Below are positions 42,937 to 52,193 of a DNA stretch of 64,000 nt, in pieces. Every line of letters begins with the position of its first letter. The first letter of the stretch is position 1. The notes under the pieces were generated by a model. That model had not been told where the DNA came from and did no database searches. It saw nothing but the letters and a program-made list of their open reading frames with translations. The DNA is from Labrenzia sp. OB1 (GTDB taxonomy: Bacteria; Pseudomonadota; Alphaproteobacteria; Rhizobiales; Stappiaceae), in the NCBI RefSeq assembly GCF_001624695.1, contig NZ_JSEP01000007.1:186001-250000 (forward strand), written 5' to 3'. The position numbers were made by a program, and so were the translations under genes.

Positions 42937-44296
42937 TGTCGCCCTCCCGCGTCTTGAGCCAGCTTTCCATGTGATGGATGCTCACGCCGCCGGCGCAAAA
43001 CTCCGGTTCAGCCATTATTTGACGGTGCAGCGGGATATTGGTCAGCACGCCCTCGACCTGCATTTCGGCAAGTGCGCTACGCGCGCGCGCCAGCGCCTCG
43101 TCCCTGGTCTGGCCAAAGGTAATGACCTTGGCGATCATCGAATCGTAGAACGGCGAAACCGTCATGCCGGCCACAGCGTGGGTGTCGACCCGCACACCGG
43201 GACCACCGGGAAGACGCAGGCCGGTGATTGTCCCTGCGCTCGATACAAAGCTGGACGGATCTTCGGCATTGATCCGGCATTCAATCGCATGACCGGTCGT
43301 GCGGACCTGGTCCTGGGTCACCGCGAGGGCCGCGCCTCGGGCGACATCAATCTGCATTGCAACAATGTCGAGGCCCGTCACCATCTCGGTCACGGGATGC
43401 TCGACTTGAACGCGGGTGTTCATCTCGATGAAGAAGAACTGGCCGTCCTCATAGAGAAATTCGAATGTTCCGGCACCCACATAGCCGATCTCCCGGCAGG
43501 ATGCGGCACAACGGGCACCGATTTCCGCGATCAGCCCACGATCGATCCCGGGAGCCGGCGCCTCTTCGACAACCTTCTGGTGCCGCCGTTGCATGGAGCA
43601 ATCCCGGTCGCCGAGCCAGATGGCGTTGCCATGGCTATCAGCCAGGATCTGGATCTCGACATGCCGCGGCCTGGCAAGATACTTTTCCATGTAGATATCG
43701 GACTGACCGAAGAACCTGCCCGCTTCCTGACGGGTGAGCATGGCAGCTTCGATCAGTTCCGATGGGTTCGTGACGACGCGCATGCCGCGTCCGCCGCCGC
43801 CGCCGGCAGCCTTCATGATCACCGGGTAACCGATATCCTCAGCGATGGCCGCTATGACCGCCGGATCTTCCGGGAGGGTTGCGTCCGGTCCCGGCACACA
43901 GGGTACGCCGTGGGCGACCATGGCACGTTTCGCCGAAACCTTGTCGCCCATCATTCTCATGACGTCGGCGCTCGGTCCGATAAAAGTGAGCCCCGCCGCG
44001 GCGACCGCCTCTGCAAATTCGGCGCTTTCGGACAGGAAGCCATAACCCGGATGGATCATGTCGGCGCCGAGCGTCCTGGCGGCGGCCAGAAGGGCCGGGA
44101 TGTTCAGATAGCTCTTCGCGGCAGCGGCAGGGCCGATGCAGATGGTCTCGTCAGCTGCCTTCAGATATGGCGCATCGCGGTCTGCTTCGGAATGTGCGCA
44201 GACGACACGCAGCCCCAGGTACCGGCAGGCGCGGATGATCCTGAGGGCAATTTCGCCGCGGTTCGCGACGAGGACGGTTTGAGGCGCGGCCGTCAT
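42926..44296 (-). CDS. accC: biotin carboxylase (AccC family)
   Basis: 456-aa ATP-grasp enzyme that carboxylates biotin on the carrier protein. Features: VLVANRGEIALRIIRAC at the N-terminus, MIHPGYGFLSESAEFAE, the ATP-binding glycine loop AAGGGGGRGMR, and the catalytic EMNTRVQVEHPVTE. It overlaps accB by ATGA. A housekeeping accBC pair is normally elsewhere with a fatty-acid context; here it is wired to PxpBC. The pair probably serves a dedicated carboxylase or lactamase reaction, as in the split urea-amidolyase-like systems. Confidence 0.93.
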   Translation of the reverse strand: MTAAPQTVLVANRGEIALRIIRACRYLGLRVVCAHSEADRDAPYLKAADETICIGPAAAAKSYLNIPALLAAARTLGADMIHPGYGFLSESAEFAEAVAAAGLTFIGPSADVMRMMGDKVSAKRAMVAHGVPCVPGPDATLPEDPAVIAAIAEDIGYPVIMKAAGGGGGRGMRVVTNPSELIEAAMLTRQEAGRFFGQSDIYMEKYLARPRHVEIQILADSHGNAIWLGDRDCSMQRRHQKVVEEAPAPGIDRGLIAEIGARCAASCREIGYVGAGTFEFLYEDGQFFFIEMNTRVQVEHPVTEMVTGLDIVAMQIDVARGAALAVTQDQVRTTGHAIECRINAEDPSSFVSSAGTITGLRLPGGPGVRVDTHAVAGMTVSPFYDSMIAKVITFGQTRDEALARARSALAEMQVEGVLTNIPLHRQIMAEPEFCAGGVSIHHMESWLKTREGDNAA

Positions 44297-44721
44297 GCCG
44301 ACATCCTGAAAAGCGGTGTGCCCGGCTGGACCTGATCGCCATTGCCGATCAGGATCTCCTCCACCGTGCCGGCCGCCTTCGCGCCGACTGAAGTCATCAC
44401 CTTCATGGCTTCAATCACATAGAGCGTCTGGCCAGGGGACACCGGATCGCTAACCTGTACGAAGGGGGCTGACCCGGGATCGGGCGTGAGATGGCACAGG
44501 CCCGACATTTCCGCCATGATCGTCAACGCGTCCTGCTCAGGCCCGGAAGCCGCCAGGGAGGACGAGGGCCGAGTTGCCGGGATTGCACCGACTGCCGACG
44601 GGACATTCTCATGCCGGACAATCTGGATCCTGACGCCGTTTTCGGTCAGGTCCAGCTCCTTCACACTCTGTGCTGACATCCATTCCATGATCGAGGTCAG
44701 ATGTGCGGCATCGACGGTCAT
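44293..44721 (-). CDS. accB: biotin carboxyl carrier protein (AccB family)
   Basis: 142 aa. The N-terminal helix-strand segment (SVKELDLTENGVRIQIVRHE) and an Ala/Pro/Ser linker precede the biotinyl domain, with acceptor lysine K107 in VIEAMKVM. I chose ATG 44721 (MTVDAAH); the longer frame extends into the promoter region. First gene of a seven-gene operon ending at 39333. It diverges from the RraA-type aldolase gene across a 245-bp gap with a perfect inverted repeat. Confidence 0.9.
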   Translation of the reverse strand: MTVDAAHLTSIMEWMSAQSVKELDLTENGVRIQIVRHENVPSAVGAIPATRPSSSLAASGPEQDALTIMAEMSGLCHLTPDPGSAPFVQVSDPVSPGQTLYVIEAMKVMTSVGAKAAGTVEEILIGNGDQVQPGTPLFRMSA

Positions 44722-44831
44722 TGCGCGGCCTAATTCCTTGTTTTCTGTGCGTTGAGTGCAGCGCTGCTCCTGCCCGATTTTTAGCATGAGCAGAAATTGA
44801 TGATGTCAGACTGGATTGGAATGACCGGCTT

Positions 44832-44848
44832 CCGATGCGTTGCATCGG
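44832..44848. promoter_or_regulatory. inverted repeat in the accB/rraA divergent promoter region
   Basis: CCGATGC-GTT-GCATCGG is a perfect 7-bp inverted repeat. It lies 111 bp upstream of accB and 119 bp upstream of the aldolase gene, so it is a candidate operator for either or both. The motif TTAGTATACAAA is absent here, suggesting control separate from the upstream catabolic units. Confidence 0.4.
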
Positions 44849-44966
44849 GAACTGAAATCACGTCAGAGCGAACGGCTCTTATCGCGGTTTCCGGTGGTTC
44901 TTTATGATCGACGATCACGGCAGTGGGACACTTGCCGGAGATCAGGACATCATTGGGAGTATGCCG

Positions 44967-45641
44967 ATGCCACATATCATCACCAAAATCGAACGTGCAA
45001 AACCGGAAGACTGCGCGGCGCTGGGAAAATTCGGCAGCGCGACCATTCATGAAGCACAGGGGCGTCTGGGGGCGCTCAACTCCCGGATCAAGCCGATCGA
45101 CCGGTCCATGTCGGTCTGCGGTCCTGCTTTCACCGTCGTCAGCGCACCGCGCGACAACATCATGCTTCAACTGGCCATCCATTACGCTCAGCCCGGCGAT
45201 GTGATCGTCGTTTCGGCCGGCGAATACGAAGAAGCCGGAAGTTTCGGTGATGTGCTCGGCAATGCCTGCGTTGCCAAGGGGATTGCGGGTGTGGTCACCG
45301 ATACTGGTGTTCGTGATACGGCGGAACTCATCAAGCTGGGTCTGCCGGTTTTCTCGTTGAGCGTCAGCATCAAGGGGACCGTCAAGGAAACCCTCGGGCA
45401 GATCAACGGCAACATCATTATTGGCGGCGTAGAGGTTCGTCCGGGAGATGTGATCCGGGGCGATGCGGACGGTCTTGTCACCGTGTTGCGCGAGGATGCT
45501 GCCGAAGTGGCAAACAAATCGCAGGCCCGGGAAGATGCGGAGGCCGGCTTTATCGCGGCTTACAAGGCAGGGCGCACAATCATCGACGTCTGCAATCTGG
45601 AAAAGGTTCTTGCCGAAAAGGGTCTGACAACGGATCTTTGA
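44967..45641 (+). CDS. RraA family aldolase (4-carboxy-4-hydroxy-2-oxoadipate/HMG aldolase-like)
   Basis: 224 aa. RraA/HMG-aldolase fold with the GSFGDVLGNACVAKG loop (91-105) and the conserved TDTGVRD (111-117, R116 and D117 for substrate and metal). Members cleave 4-hydroxy-4-carboxy- or methyl-2-oxo acids to pyruvate or oxaloacetate and also decarboxylate oxaloacetate. GGGAG lies 8 bp before ATG 44967; another ATG is two codons upstream. A final-cleavage role in aromatic or heterocycle breakdown would fit the context. Confidence 0.88.
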   Translation: MPHIITKIERAKPEDCAALGKFGSATIHEAQGRLGALNSRIKPIDRSMSVCGPAFTVVSAPRDNIMLQLAIHYAQPGDVIVVSAGEYEEAGSFGDVLGNACVAKGIAGVVTDTGVRDTAELIKLGLPVFSLSVSIKGTVKETLGQINGNIIIGGVEVRPGDVIRGDADGLVTVLREDAAEVANKSQAREDAEAGFIAAYKAGRTIIDVCNLEKVLAEKGLTTDL

Positions 45642-45664
45642 TCCGGCAAGCCTCTTGTTGACCG

Positions 45665-45700
45665 GAAAAGCCCCTGCTCCTCACGGAACAGGGGCTTTTC
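45665..45700. terminator. bidirectional terminator between rraA and dctM
   Basis: Perfect 12-bp arms GAAAAGCCCCTG (45665-45676) and CAGGGGCTTTTC (45689-45700), 12-nt loop, with A- and T-rich flanks. The stop codons of the convergent genes lie 24 and 12 bp away. Confidence 0.9.
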
Positions 45701-45711
45701 CTTGTCATGCG

Positions 45712-47016
45712 TTATCCCAGAAGCAAGTCGGGCAGGAAGGTGACGATCCCGGGAAACAGTGCCAGTAGGATGACAAATCCGATCATGATCAACAGGAAGG
45801 GAAACGTAACACGTGCGATGAATGCCGTACTGCGTCCCGTGATGTTCTGGATGATCGCGAAGTTGAAGGCAACCGGCGGCGTGATCTGAGCCATCTCGAC
45901 AACGAGCACGATGAAGATGCCGAACCATACCTTGTCGAAACCGGCCGCTTCGACCAGCGGCAGCACGACCGGCAGGGTTGTTGCGATCATCGAGAAGCCT
46001 TCAAGGGCCGTTCCCAGTATCAGGTAAAGCACGATCAGGGCCAGGATCAGGACAATCGGCGACAGGTTCCACTCGGTGACCGTGCTGGCCACGGCTGCCG
46101 GAATTCCGAGAATCGAGGTTATGTTTCCGAGAACGGAAGCCCCCAGGATGATGACGCCCATCACGGAACAGGTCTGAACGGCCCCGAGCAGGATATCGCG
46201 CAGGCCACGCAAGGTCAGGGCCCCTTGCGACAGGGAGACGGCGAAAGCGCCGAGAACGCCAAGCGCGGCGGCCTCCGACGGCGTTGCCAGGCCGCCATAC
46301 ATGGAGCCCAGAACGCAGACAATCAGAAACAGCGCAGGCGCGAGGTCCTTGAGGGCGGCAATCCGATCCCGCAACGGCATGTGGCGCATCGCCCGTTCGC
46401 TCTCGGGCACCAGTTCCGGTTTCAGCGTTGTCCGGAGCATGATCCAGGCCCCGAAGACGGCGGACAGAAGCAGGCCGGGAATGAAACCGGCTGTAAACAG
46501 CCTGAGAACGGATTCATTCGCCAGCACCCCATACATGATCATGACCGTGGACGGCGGGATGAGAAAGCCTAGCGTGCCTGCGCCGGCCAGACTGCCAATG
46601 GCAATCTCCGGCGAATAGCCGCGCGCCAGCAGTTCTTTCAGCGTCATGCGTCCGACCACCTGCGTCGTTGCCGCAGACGACCCGGAAATCGCCGCGAAGA
46701 TCGAGCAGCCGACCACATTCACATGAAGCAGACGCCCCGGAAGCAGTCCGGCCCACGGCGCGAGACCGGTGAACAGCGCTTCCGACAGTTTCGTCCTGAA
46801 CAGGAATTCGCCCATCAGGATAAACAGGGGCAGGGCTACCAGATCCGGGGTTGTGAGGATGTTGAAGATATATTGCGGAAACAGCTTGTCGATCGGGATT
46901 CCGGTGAAGAACCACCCCAGGCCTATGGCGGTTGTCAGAAGGGCGATGCCTATCCATGCGCCAAGGGCCAGCGTACCAAACAAGAATGCAAACAGACTGG
47001 CGACAATGGCACCCAT
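45712..47016 (-). CDS. dctM: TRAP transporter large permease (DctM)
   Basis: 434-aa inner-membrane protein with about 12 helices. DctM landmarks are GIPIDKLFPQYIF, the LPLFILMGEFLFRT segment, GCSIFAAISGSSAATTQVVGRM, and LIPPSTVMIMYGVL. It carries Na+-coupled uptake together with DctQ and DctP. Last gene of dctP-dctQ-dctM. Substrate would be an organic acid delivered by DctP, possibly a product or side substrate of the neighbouring catabolic locus (inference). Confidence 0.95.
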   Translation of the reverse strand: MGAIVASLFAFLFGTLALGAWIGIALLTTAIGLGWFFTGIPIDKLFPQYIFNILTTPDLVALPLFILMGEFLFRTKLSEALFTGLAPWAGLLPGRLLHVNVVGCSIFAAISGSSAATTQVVGRMTLKELLARGYSPEIAIGSLAGAGTLGFLIPPSTVMIMYGVLANESVLRLFTAGFIPGLLLSAVFGAWIMLRTTLKPELVPESERAMRHMPLRDRIAALKDLAPALFLIVCVLGSMYGGLATPSEAAALGVLGAFAVSLSQGALTLRGLRDILLGAVQTCSVMGVIILGASVLGNITSILGIPAAVASTVTEWNLSPIVLILALIVLYLILGTALEGFSMIATTLPVVLPLVEAAGFDKVWFGIFIVLVVEMAQITPPVAFNFAIIQNITGRSTAFIARVTFPFLLIMIGFVILLALFPGIVTFLPDLLLG

Positions 47017-47067
47017 TCTGGTTCCTTCCTATAGAGGGAAAAGATGAATTCGAAGCGGCAAACGCGG

Positions 47068-47655
47068 CTACTCGATCGCGCTTGCGGCGCCCAGACTGCT
47101 CCGATTGACGGGGTGTCCGGCAAGGCATGTGACCAAACGGGCAACCATCTGAAAAGCCAGGACAGCCGCACCGATAGCCAGCACCAGCTGTGGAATCCAG
47201 AGAGGCGTGTAGCTGTCCTGAGACACTTCCCCATAGCTGTAGGTGCGGTAGCAAAACCGCGCGAGCCAAAGCGCGAGCGGCACCGTGACCGCAACGCCCA
47301 GCGCCGCCGACAAGCCTTCGAAAAAGCGTGTCATGCGACCACCCAGCGATGACATCAGCACTTCGACCCTCAGCTGCAACCCGGCACGAAGCGTCATGCC
47401 GGAGCCAAGCAGGAAAGAGGATCCCATCAGGTAAGCACTGTATTCCCAGCCTATCCCCGTGCTGGTTGGCACCGAAGGCATAAAGCCTGAAAAGAAGGCC
47501 AGGAAGATATCGAGCAGAACCAACAGTGTCAGCAACAAGATACAGATGCCTGCCGCCCACGCCGCCCCGAGCGACACCATGTCTGCGGCCCCTTGCAGGG
47601 CCGCAGCAGGTCCGCGCGGTTCCGAAAATTCGGTCGAGCGAGACGGTTCATTCAT
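47068..47655 (-). CDS. dctQ: TRAP transporter small permease (DctQ)
   Basis: 195 aa with four hydrophobic helices. The second carries GIGWEYSAYLMGSSFLLGSGMTLR, typical of DctQ (W-E, then G-x-x-x-x-RxGxHxR-like loop). I chose ATG 47655 (MNEPSRS), 1 bp after the dctP stop; upstream in-frame codons overlap dctP. Pairs with DctM. Confidence 0.9.
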   Translation of the reverse strand: MNEPSRSTEFSEPRGPAAALQGAADMVSLGAAWAAGICILLLTLLVLLDIFLAFFSGFMPSVPTSTGIGWEYSAYLMGSSFLLGSGMTLRAGLQLRVEVLMSSLGGRMTRFFEGLSAALGVAVTVPLALWLARFCYRTYSYGEVSQDSYTPLWIPQLVLAIGAAVLAFQMVARLVTCLAGHPVNRSSLGAASAIE

Positions 47656-47656
47656 G

Positions 47657-48658
47657 TCAGTTTTTCCCGAGAGACGCGCGATAGGCCTCAACGATCGGGA
47701 GGGCTGCAGGAACGCGCTCGAAGAAGACATCCTGAACGGTTTTGGCGCGCTCAGCGATCTCTGCCTTCAGGTCGTCGGAGAGCGGAACGACAACCATTCC
47801 GTTTTCAGTCATGGTCTGGATGCTCGCCAGATCGCCCTCACGTGAAATGTCCCAGAAGCCCGGCTCCAGATCGGCAGCGACTTTCTCGATCGCGGCCCGG
47901 TCTTCGGCCGAAAGGCTGTTCCACGTGTCGAGATTGATCGTCACGGCGTTGGAACCCCAGGTGTGGTTGGTCGGGTAGATGTATTCCAGGAACTCCCAGA
48001 ACTTGCCGTCAACGCCGGACGTTGCAGATGTGGCAACGCCTTTGACGCGCCCGGACGCCAGGGCGGGCAACAGTTCACCCCACGGAACGACCACACCGGC
48101 CATGCCGATCGACGTGATGATGTCGACTGTATTCTTGTCCGCACCCCGAACGATAATGCCACGGAAGCCTTCGATGTCATCCACCTTTTCGTTGAGATAG
48201 ACATACTGCGCGGGCGAGGGAACCATATAAAGGATTTTCTGGTTGTTCTGCTCAGCGAGTTTTTCGAATTCCGGACGCAGGAAAGCATGGTAGTCGCGCA
48301 GCTCGTCCATGGAACTGACCAGGAACGGCACCCCTTCCGCGCCAAACAGCGGATTGATCCCAACCTGCTGACTGATGTTGATGTCAGCCATGTCGACCAG
48401 GCCGTCCCGGACTGCGCCGAGCTGGTCCGGGCCTTTGAAACCGAGCGAGCCGGATGCGCCGACGGTGATGACAACTTCTCCGTCGGTGGCTTCTTTGACA
48501 GCTTCTGCGAAGGTAATGGCGTTTTTCACCATGAAGTTGCTGTCGGGCAGAACGTCTGAAAGACGCAGCTGTGTCTCGGCAGCGGCAGGTTGGGCAATGC
48601 CTCCGGCCAGAATCGCCAAGGAAGCGGCGCCAAGGATCCAATTCGTGAATTTTTTCAT
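47657..48658 (-). CDS. dctP: TRAP transporter solute-binding protein (DctP)
   Basis: 333 aa with a Sec signal peptide (MKKFTNWILGAASLAILAGG, cut near PAAA-ET) and a DctP fold: LRLSDVLPDSNFMVKNAITFAEAV, then DMADINISQQVG and GFRGIIVRGADKNTVDII. The conserved ligand Arg would be in RGIIVRGAD. GAGGGGA precedes the ATG. It diverges from a LysR gene, the usual arrangement for a regulator controlling a transporter. Confidence 0.94.
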   Translation of the reverse strand: MKKFTNWILGAASLAILAGGIAQPAAAETQLRLSDVLPDSNFMVKNAITFAEAVKEATDGEVVITVGASGSLGFKGPDQLGAVRDGLVDMADINISQQVGINPLFGAEGVPFLVSSMDELRDYHAFLRPEFEKLAEQNNQKILYMVPSPAQYVYLNEKVDDIEGFRGIIVRGADKNTVDIITSIGMAGVVVPWGELLPALASGRVKGVATSATSGVDGKFWEFLEYIYPTNHTWGSNAVTINLDTWNSLSAEDRAAIEKVAADLEPGFWDISREGDLASIQTMTENGMVVVPLSDDLKAEIAERAKTVQDVFFERVPAALPIVEAYRASLGKN

Positions 48659-48800
48659 GTGTTCAGTTCCCCTCTTTACGCCCCGGCTTATTGTCGCTAC
48701 TCAGAATTATAATAAGCTGCGCAAGTCTGTTCCGATTGGACGTAACATCTGTTGCGCCCAGCAGCCTAGCCAGTCGCCCGGTGACGGCAAAAGAACACTT

Positions 48801-48818
48801 CGCTCTGATATGATAGCG
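48801..48818. promoter_or_regulatory. candidate LysR box between dctP and lysR
   Basis: CGCT-CTGATATGAT-AGCG is an inverted repeat with a T-N11-A-like AT-rich centre, in the 284-bp divergent gap. A second short palindrome, ATTATAAT, lies near 48706. No other feature is visible in the gap. Confidence 0.4.
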
Positions 48819-48942
48819 TTTGCTTATGTATCTTCCCTTCCGGCGCTGATTGTTCGTAAGTTCAGCAAGAATAGTGTTTTGAATGCAGAAACTTCGCGGA
48901 GCATCGCTGCATCGTTAAAACCGGTTGGAAAGGACCGATTTC

Positions 48943-49860
48943 GTGGACATTAGACGGCTTCATGCCTTTGTGAAAATCGTTGATATCGGCAGCATCACCC
49001 GCGCATCGTCCATCTTGCATATCGCGCAACCGGCGTTGAGCCAGCAAATTGCAGCGCTGGAAGCCCAATTCGGCAAACCCTTGTTGTTGCGCTCCAAACG
49101 CGGCGTGACCCCGACAGAGGCGGGCAAGCTCCTGTATCGCCACAGCCAGCAGATCCTGAAGCAAATGGATCAGGCGCAGATCGATATCGGTAACAGCTCG
49201 GCAGACATTTCAGGGTTCGTGTCTGTTGCTCTTGCGCCCCTGAGCCTCGGGTCGCTCCTTGCGTCGCGCGTATTGCAGACCGTCCGGGCCCAGCATCCCG
49301 GCATTATCTTGCACATCAATGAAAACGTCGGGGCCGTGATCAGCGAGATGGTCATGATGGGCAAGGTCGATATCGCCCTGATCTATGATCCCGGTGAAAC
49401 ACCGGGCCTGGCTTTTGAACCCGTGCTGAGCGAAGAACTCTATTATATCGGAAAAAGAATGGAGGGAGAGGACAGCACCGAAATCGCCTTTTCCGATGCT
49501 GTCGCACAGCCACTGATCCTGCCAAGCCGTATGCATACGGTTCGCAAAGTCATCGACACAGCGCTCACGCGCGTGGGACTTTCGGCGTCCGTTGTTGCGG
49601 AAACCGAGTCCATCTCGTTGATGGTTGATGCCATTCAGAACGGAATCGCGAACTCGATTTTGCCGTTTTCCGCAGCAACCGCCATCAGGTCACAGGTTCA
49701 AGCCGCACACCTTTACAGGATAACCCAGCCAAACCTGAAAACACATATGTCGATGTGTATTTCCGGCCAGTTGCCAATGTCCGAGCCCGCTGACGCAGTG
49801 AACCGCATTCTGTCTGAGTTGGCTCATGAATTTGCACGGGAAATCGAGGGGCAGCACTGA
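48943..49860 (+). CDS. LysR family transcriptional regulator
   Basis: 305 aa. The N-terminal winged HTH (RLHAFVKIVDIGSITRASSILHIAQPALSQQIAALEAQFG) and the C-terminal periplasmic-binding-like domain are complete; the pattern is CatM/NAC-like (LLLRSKRGVTPTEAG). The start is GTG 48943, 8 bp after GGAAAGGA; no in-frame ATG lies near. It is divergent from the TRAP operon, which is its most likely target. Confidence 0.92.
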   Translation: MDIRRLHAFVKIVDIGSITRASSILHIAQPALSQQIAALEAQFGKPLLLRSKRGVTPTEAGKLLYRHSQQILKQMDQAQIDIGNSSADISGFVSVALAPLSLGSLLASRVLQTVRAQHPGIILHINENVGAVISEMVMMGKVDIALIYDPGETPGLAFEPVLSEELYYIGKRMEGEDSTEIAFSDAVAQPLILPSRMHTVRKVIDTALTRVGLSASVVAETESISLMVDAIQNGIANSILPFSAATAIRSQVQAAHLYRITQPNLKTHMSMCISGQLPMSEPADAVNRILSELAHEFAREIEGQH

Positions 49861-50094
49861 GCTGTTGCTCCAGTGGCGGTCTGTTTCCTTGTCCCACAGA
49901 TCGGCGAATACTGGTCTTCACCCAAAGACTTGCCCGAGTTACAAGCAAACGCCTCCCGGGCAATGAGGCGGAGTTCCCCCGCCAATCGAAGCAATGACTT
50001 CCTTCATCGTTTCCGCACTTTCCCAGCCAGGAAAACCGTCGCGGACAATTCTACCCCTTCCAAAGGGCATGTGGGGTGGCACTGCAGCCCCGGA

Positions 50095-51009
50095 TCATAT
50101 CCTGGCGACCTTTTGAAAACCAAGAATGGCGCTTCCAATCAGGCCAGGTTCTATCCTGCAGGCCGCTGGTACAACCAGTGGAGCCTTGAAACGGCGCAAG
50201 GTCTTTTTGCGCGTTTCGCGGTCGATCAGGTCAATCAGGGGCACCGCATTTGAGAGCCCTCCCCCAACCGGAACAACGGAAGCCCCCGTCGTATTGATCA
50301 GAAGCGCCAGGGGTCCTGACAAGATATCGACATAAACGTCAATTGTTTCCTGCGCCTTGGAGGCTCCGGCCTCAAACTCGGCGATGATTTGCTCACTTGT
50401 GAGATCTCGTCCATGCAGATGCTTGTCAATTCGCTCGAGCCCGCGCGCGCTGCAGGCAGCGTCAAGACAGCCCGTCTGACCACATCCGCAGGCAAATCTT
50501 GGAACGTCGCGGGACAGCGGCCCGGCGCGAGTTGCCGAAACAGGCCCATGCCCCCATTCCCCGGCATAGCCGCCGTCCTCGTTGATCAAATGTCCGCGCA
50601 CCACCAGCCCGCCGCCAACCCCAGATCCCAGGATGATGCCGAAGACAACGTCATGGCCCCGGCCTATCCCGAAACCGGCTTCCGCCATGGCGAAACAGTC
50701 CGCATCATTGGCGATAACAACCGGCAGCGATAGTCTTGCGGCCAGTTCTGTTGCCAGATCGATGCCGTGAAGGCAGGGAATGTTAGCTACAATCATGCAC
50801 CGGGTGTCAGGATCGACCACCCCGGCGATTGAGAGCGCCACCACTTTGGTCGGTTCCGGCGCTTCAGAAACGATCCTCGCCAAAACAGCGACAAAAGCCT
50901 CGAAGTCCGCGGTCGGGGTAGGCACCCTGGGCACCTGCGCAATGTCTCCGGGCGCACGTGCATACGCACCCTTGATTGCCGTGCCGCCGATATCGAAACA
51001 GACAATCAT
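50095..51009 (-). CDS. nagK: ROK family kinase, probable N-acetylglucosamine kinase
   Basis: 304 aa. ATP motif FDIGGTAIKGA, central NDADCFAMAEA, then EWGHGP and the zinc-binding CGCGQTGCLDAACSARGLE, the ROK signature with catalytic Asp in NDAD. ATG 51009 overlaps the nagA stop by ATGA. Third gene of a SIS-nagA-nagK operon; phosphorylates free amino sugar so that NagA and the SIS deaminase can act. The exact sugar (GlcNAc, ManNAc or GalNAc) cannot be told. Confidence 0.88.
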   Translation of the reverse strand: MIVCFDIGGTAIKGAYARAPGDIAQVPRVPTPTADFEAFVAVLARIVSEAPEPTKVVALSIAGVVDPDTRCMIVANIPCLHGIDLATELAARLSLPVVIANDADCFAMAEAGFGIGRGHDVVFGIILGSGVGGGLVVRGHLINEDGGYAGEWGHGPVSATRAGPLSRDVPRFACGCGQTGCLDAACSARGLERIDKHLHGRDLTSEQIIAEFEAGASKAQETIDVYVDILSGPLALLINTTGASVVPVGGGLSNAVPLIDLIDRETRKKTLRRFKAPLVVPAACRIEPGLIGSAILGFQKVARI

Positions 51010-52193
51010 CCAGCGCCCCCCTGATGATCCAGCCACTGCCCACCAATGACGCTGGCAAGAATCTCCAGACCTGGCCCAAGAACCAGGAAGTTCGCCTGCG
51101 CATCCGGCAGGAGCAACCCAGCCCCTTCAAGCCCGGCCGCTTCGGCGGGATAGAGGCTTGCCATCCGCAGTGCCTCGTCAACCTGAAGGCCGATTTCAGT
51201 CATCATGAACCGCACACAGGTCAACATGTCGATGTCAGCGCCTGCCAGTGTTCCGTCTTCAAGGGTCAAACGCCCATTCTGGCGAAAGACTTCACGGCCA
51301 TTGAGCCGGAAACTCTGTCCGTGCCAACCGATGGAAGACATTGCGTCGGTTACAAGAAATACCCTGCCCGGCCCCTGTTTGGCCTTCAGAGCAATTCGGA
51401 TTGCAATCGGGTCAACATGATGCCCGTCCGCAATAAGACCACAGCTCAACTCACCAAACCCCAGAGCAGCGCCCACCAGCCCTGGCTCCCGGTGCCGCAA
51501 AGGGCTCATCGCGTTGAAGAGATGCGTGACCATTGAAGCCCCCGCCTCGACAAAAAGCCGGATCGTCTCAATGCCTGCATCGCTATGCCCCAGGCTGACA
51601 ACAGCGCCAGCATCAACCAGCTGACGAACCTGCACCGGCGTCACGCTCTCAGGTGCGAGCGTAACAAGCAATTTCGGCAAGTCACGCGCGGCTTGCAAAA
51701 GCAAAGCCAGATCCTGATTGGTCATCGGCCGGATAAGCTCAGCGGCGTGAGTGCCCTTGCGCGCGATGGATAAGTGAGGTCCCTCAAGGTGCAGGCCCGC
51801 AAAGCCGGAGACGCCCTGTCTGGCCGCTTCAATTCCGGCCTTGATGCCACGTTCGGTGTTTTCCGGCGTATCTGTGATCAAAGTGACAAGCAGCGACGTG
51901 GTGCCAAAAGCGCGATGTGCCTCGCAAATGGTTTCAATTCCCGACACCGTCAGATCATTATTGAACAGCACCCCTCCACCGCCATTGACTTGGAGATCAA
52001 CGAAACCCGGTACAATCCGGCTTCCCTCGGGCACGCGGCGCAGCATCGTCGCAGTATCTGGTTTGCTCTCGGAAAGAGCGCCGATCTTGCCCCGCGTGAC
52101 CGTCAGGGTCTTGCCAGAATGCCAACGCTGGCCGTCAAATATCTGAGCGCCGGCAATCAGAAAATCGCTGGCAGGGTCATCGCTCAACTTCAT
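51006..52193 (-). CDS. nagA: N-acetylglucosamine-6-phosphate deacetylase
   Basis: 395-aa amidohydrolase. Metal- and substrate-site landmarks are VPGFVDLQVNGGGG, GLHLEGPHLS (metal Glu), SLGHSDAG and THLFNAMSPL (metal His residues), LIADGHHVD, and the catalytic Asp in VTDAMSS. It produces glucosamine-6-phosphate and acetate. It overlaps the SIS gene and nagK by 4 bp each. Confidence 0.95.
   Translation of the reverse strand: MKLSDDPASDFLIAGAQIFDGQRWHSGKTLTVTRGKIGALSESKPDTATMLRRVPEGSRIVPGFVDLQVNGGGGVLFNNDLTVSGIETICEAHRAFGTTSLLVTLITDTPENTERGIKAGIEAARQGVSGFAGLHLEGPHLSIARKGTHAAELIRPMTNQDLALLLQAARDLPKLLVTLAPESVTPVQVRQLVDAGAVVSLGHSDAGIETIRLFVEAGASMVTHLFNAMSPLRHREPGLVGAALGFGELSCGLIADGHHVDPIAIRIALKAKQGPGRVFLVTDAMSSIGWHGQSFRLNGREVFRQNGRLTLEDGTLAGADIDMLTCVRFMMTEIGLQVDEALRMASLYPAEAAGLEGAGLLLPDAQANFLVLGPGLEILASVIGGQWLDHQGGAG

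Noticed and set aside
49861-50094. Small gene between lysR and nagK
   Set aside because: Short frames exist in the 234-bp convergent gap, but none has a ribosome site or recognisable sequence.
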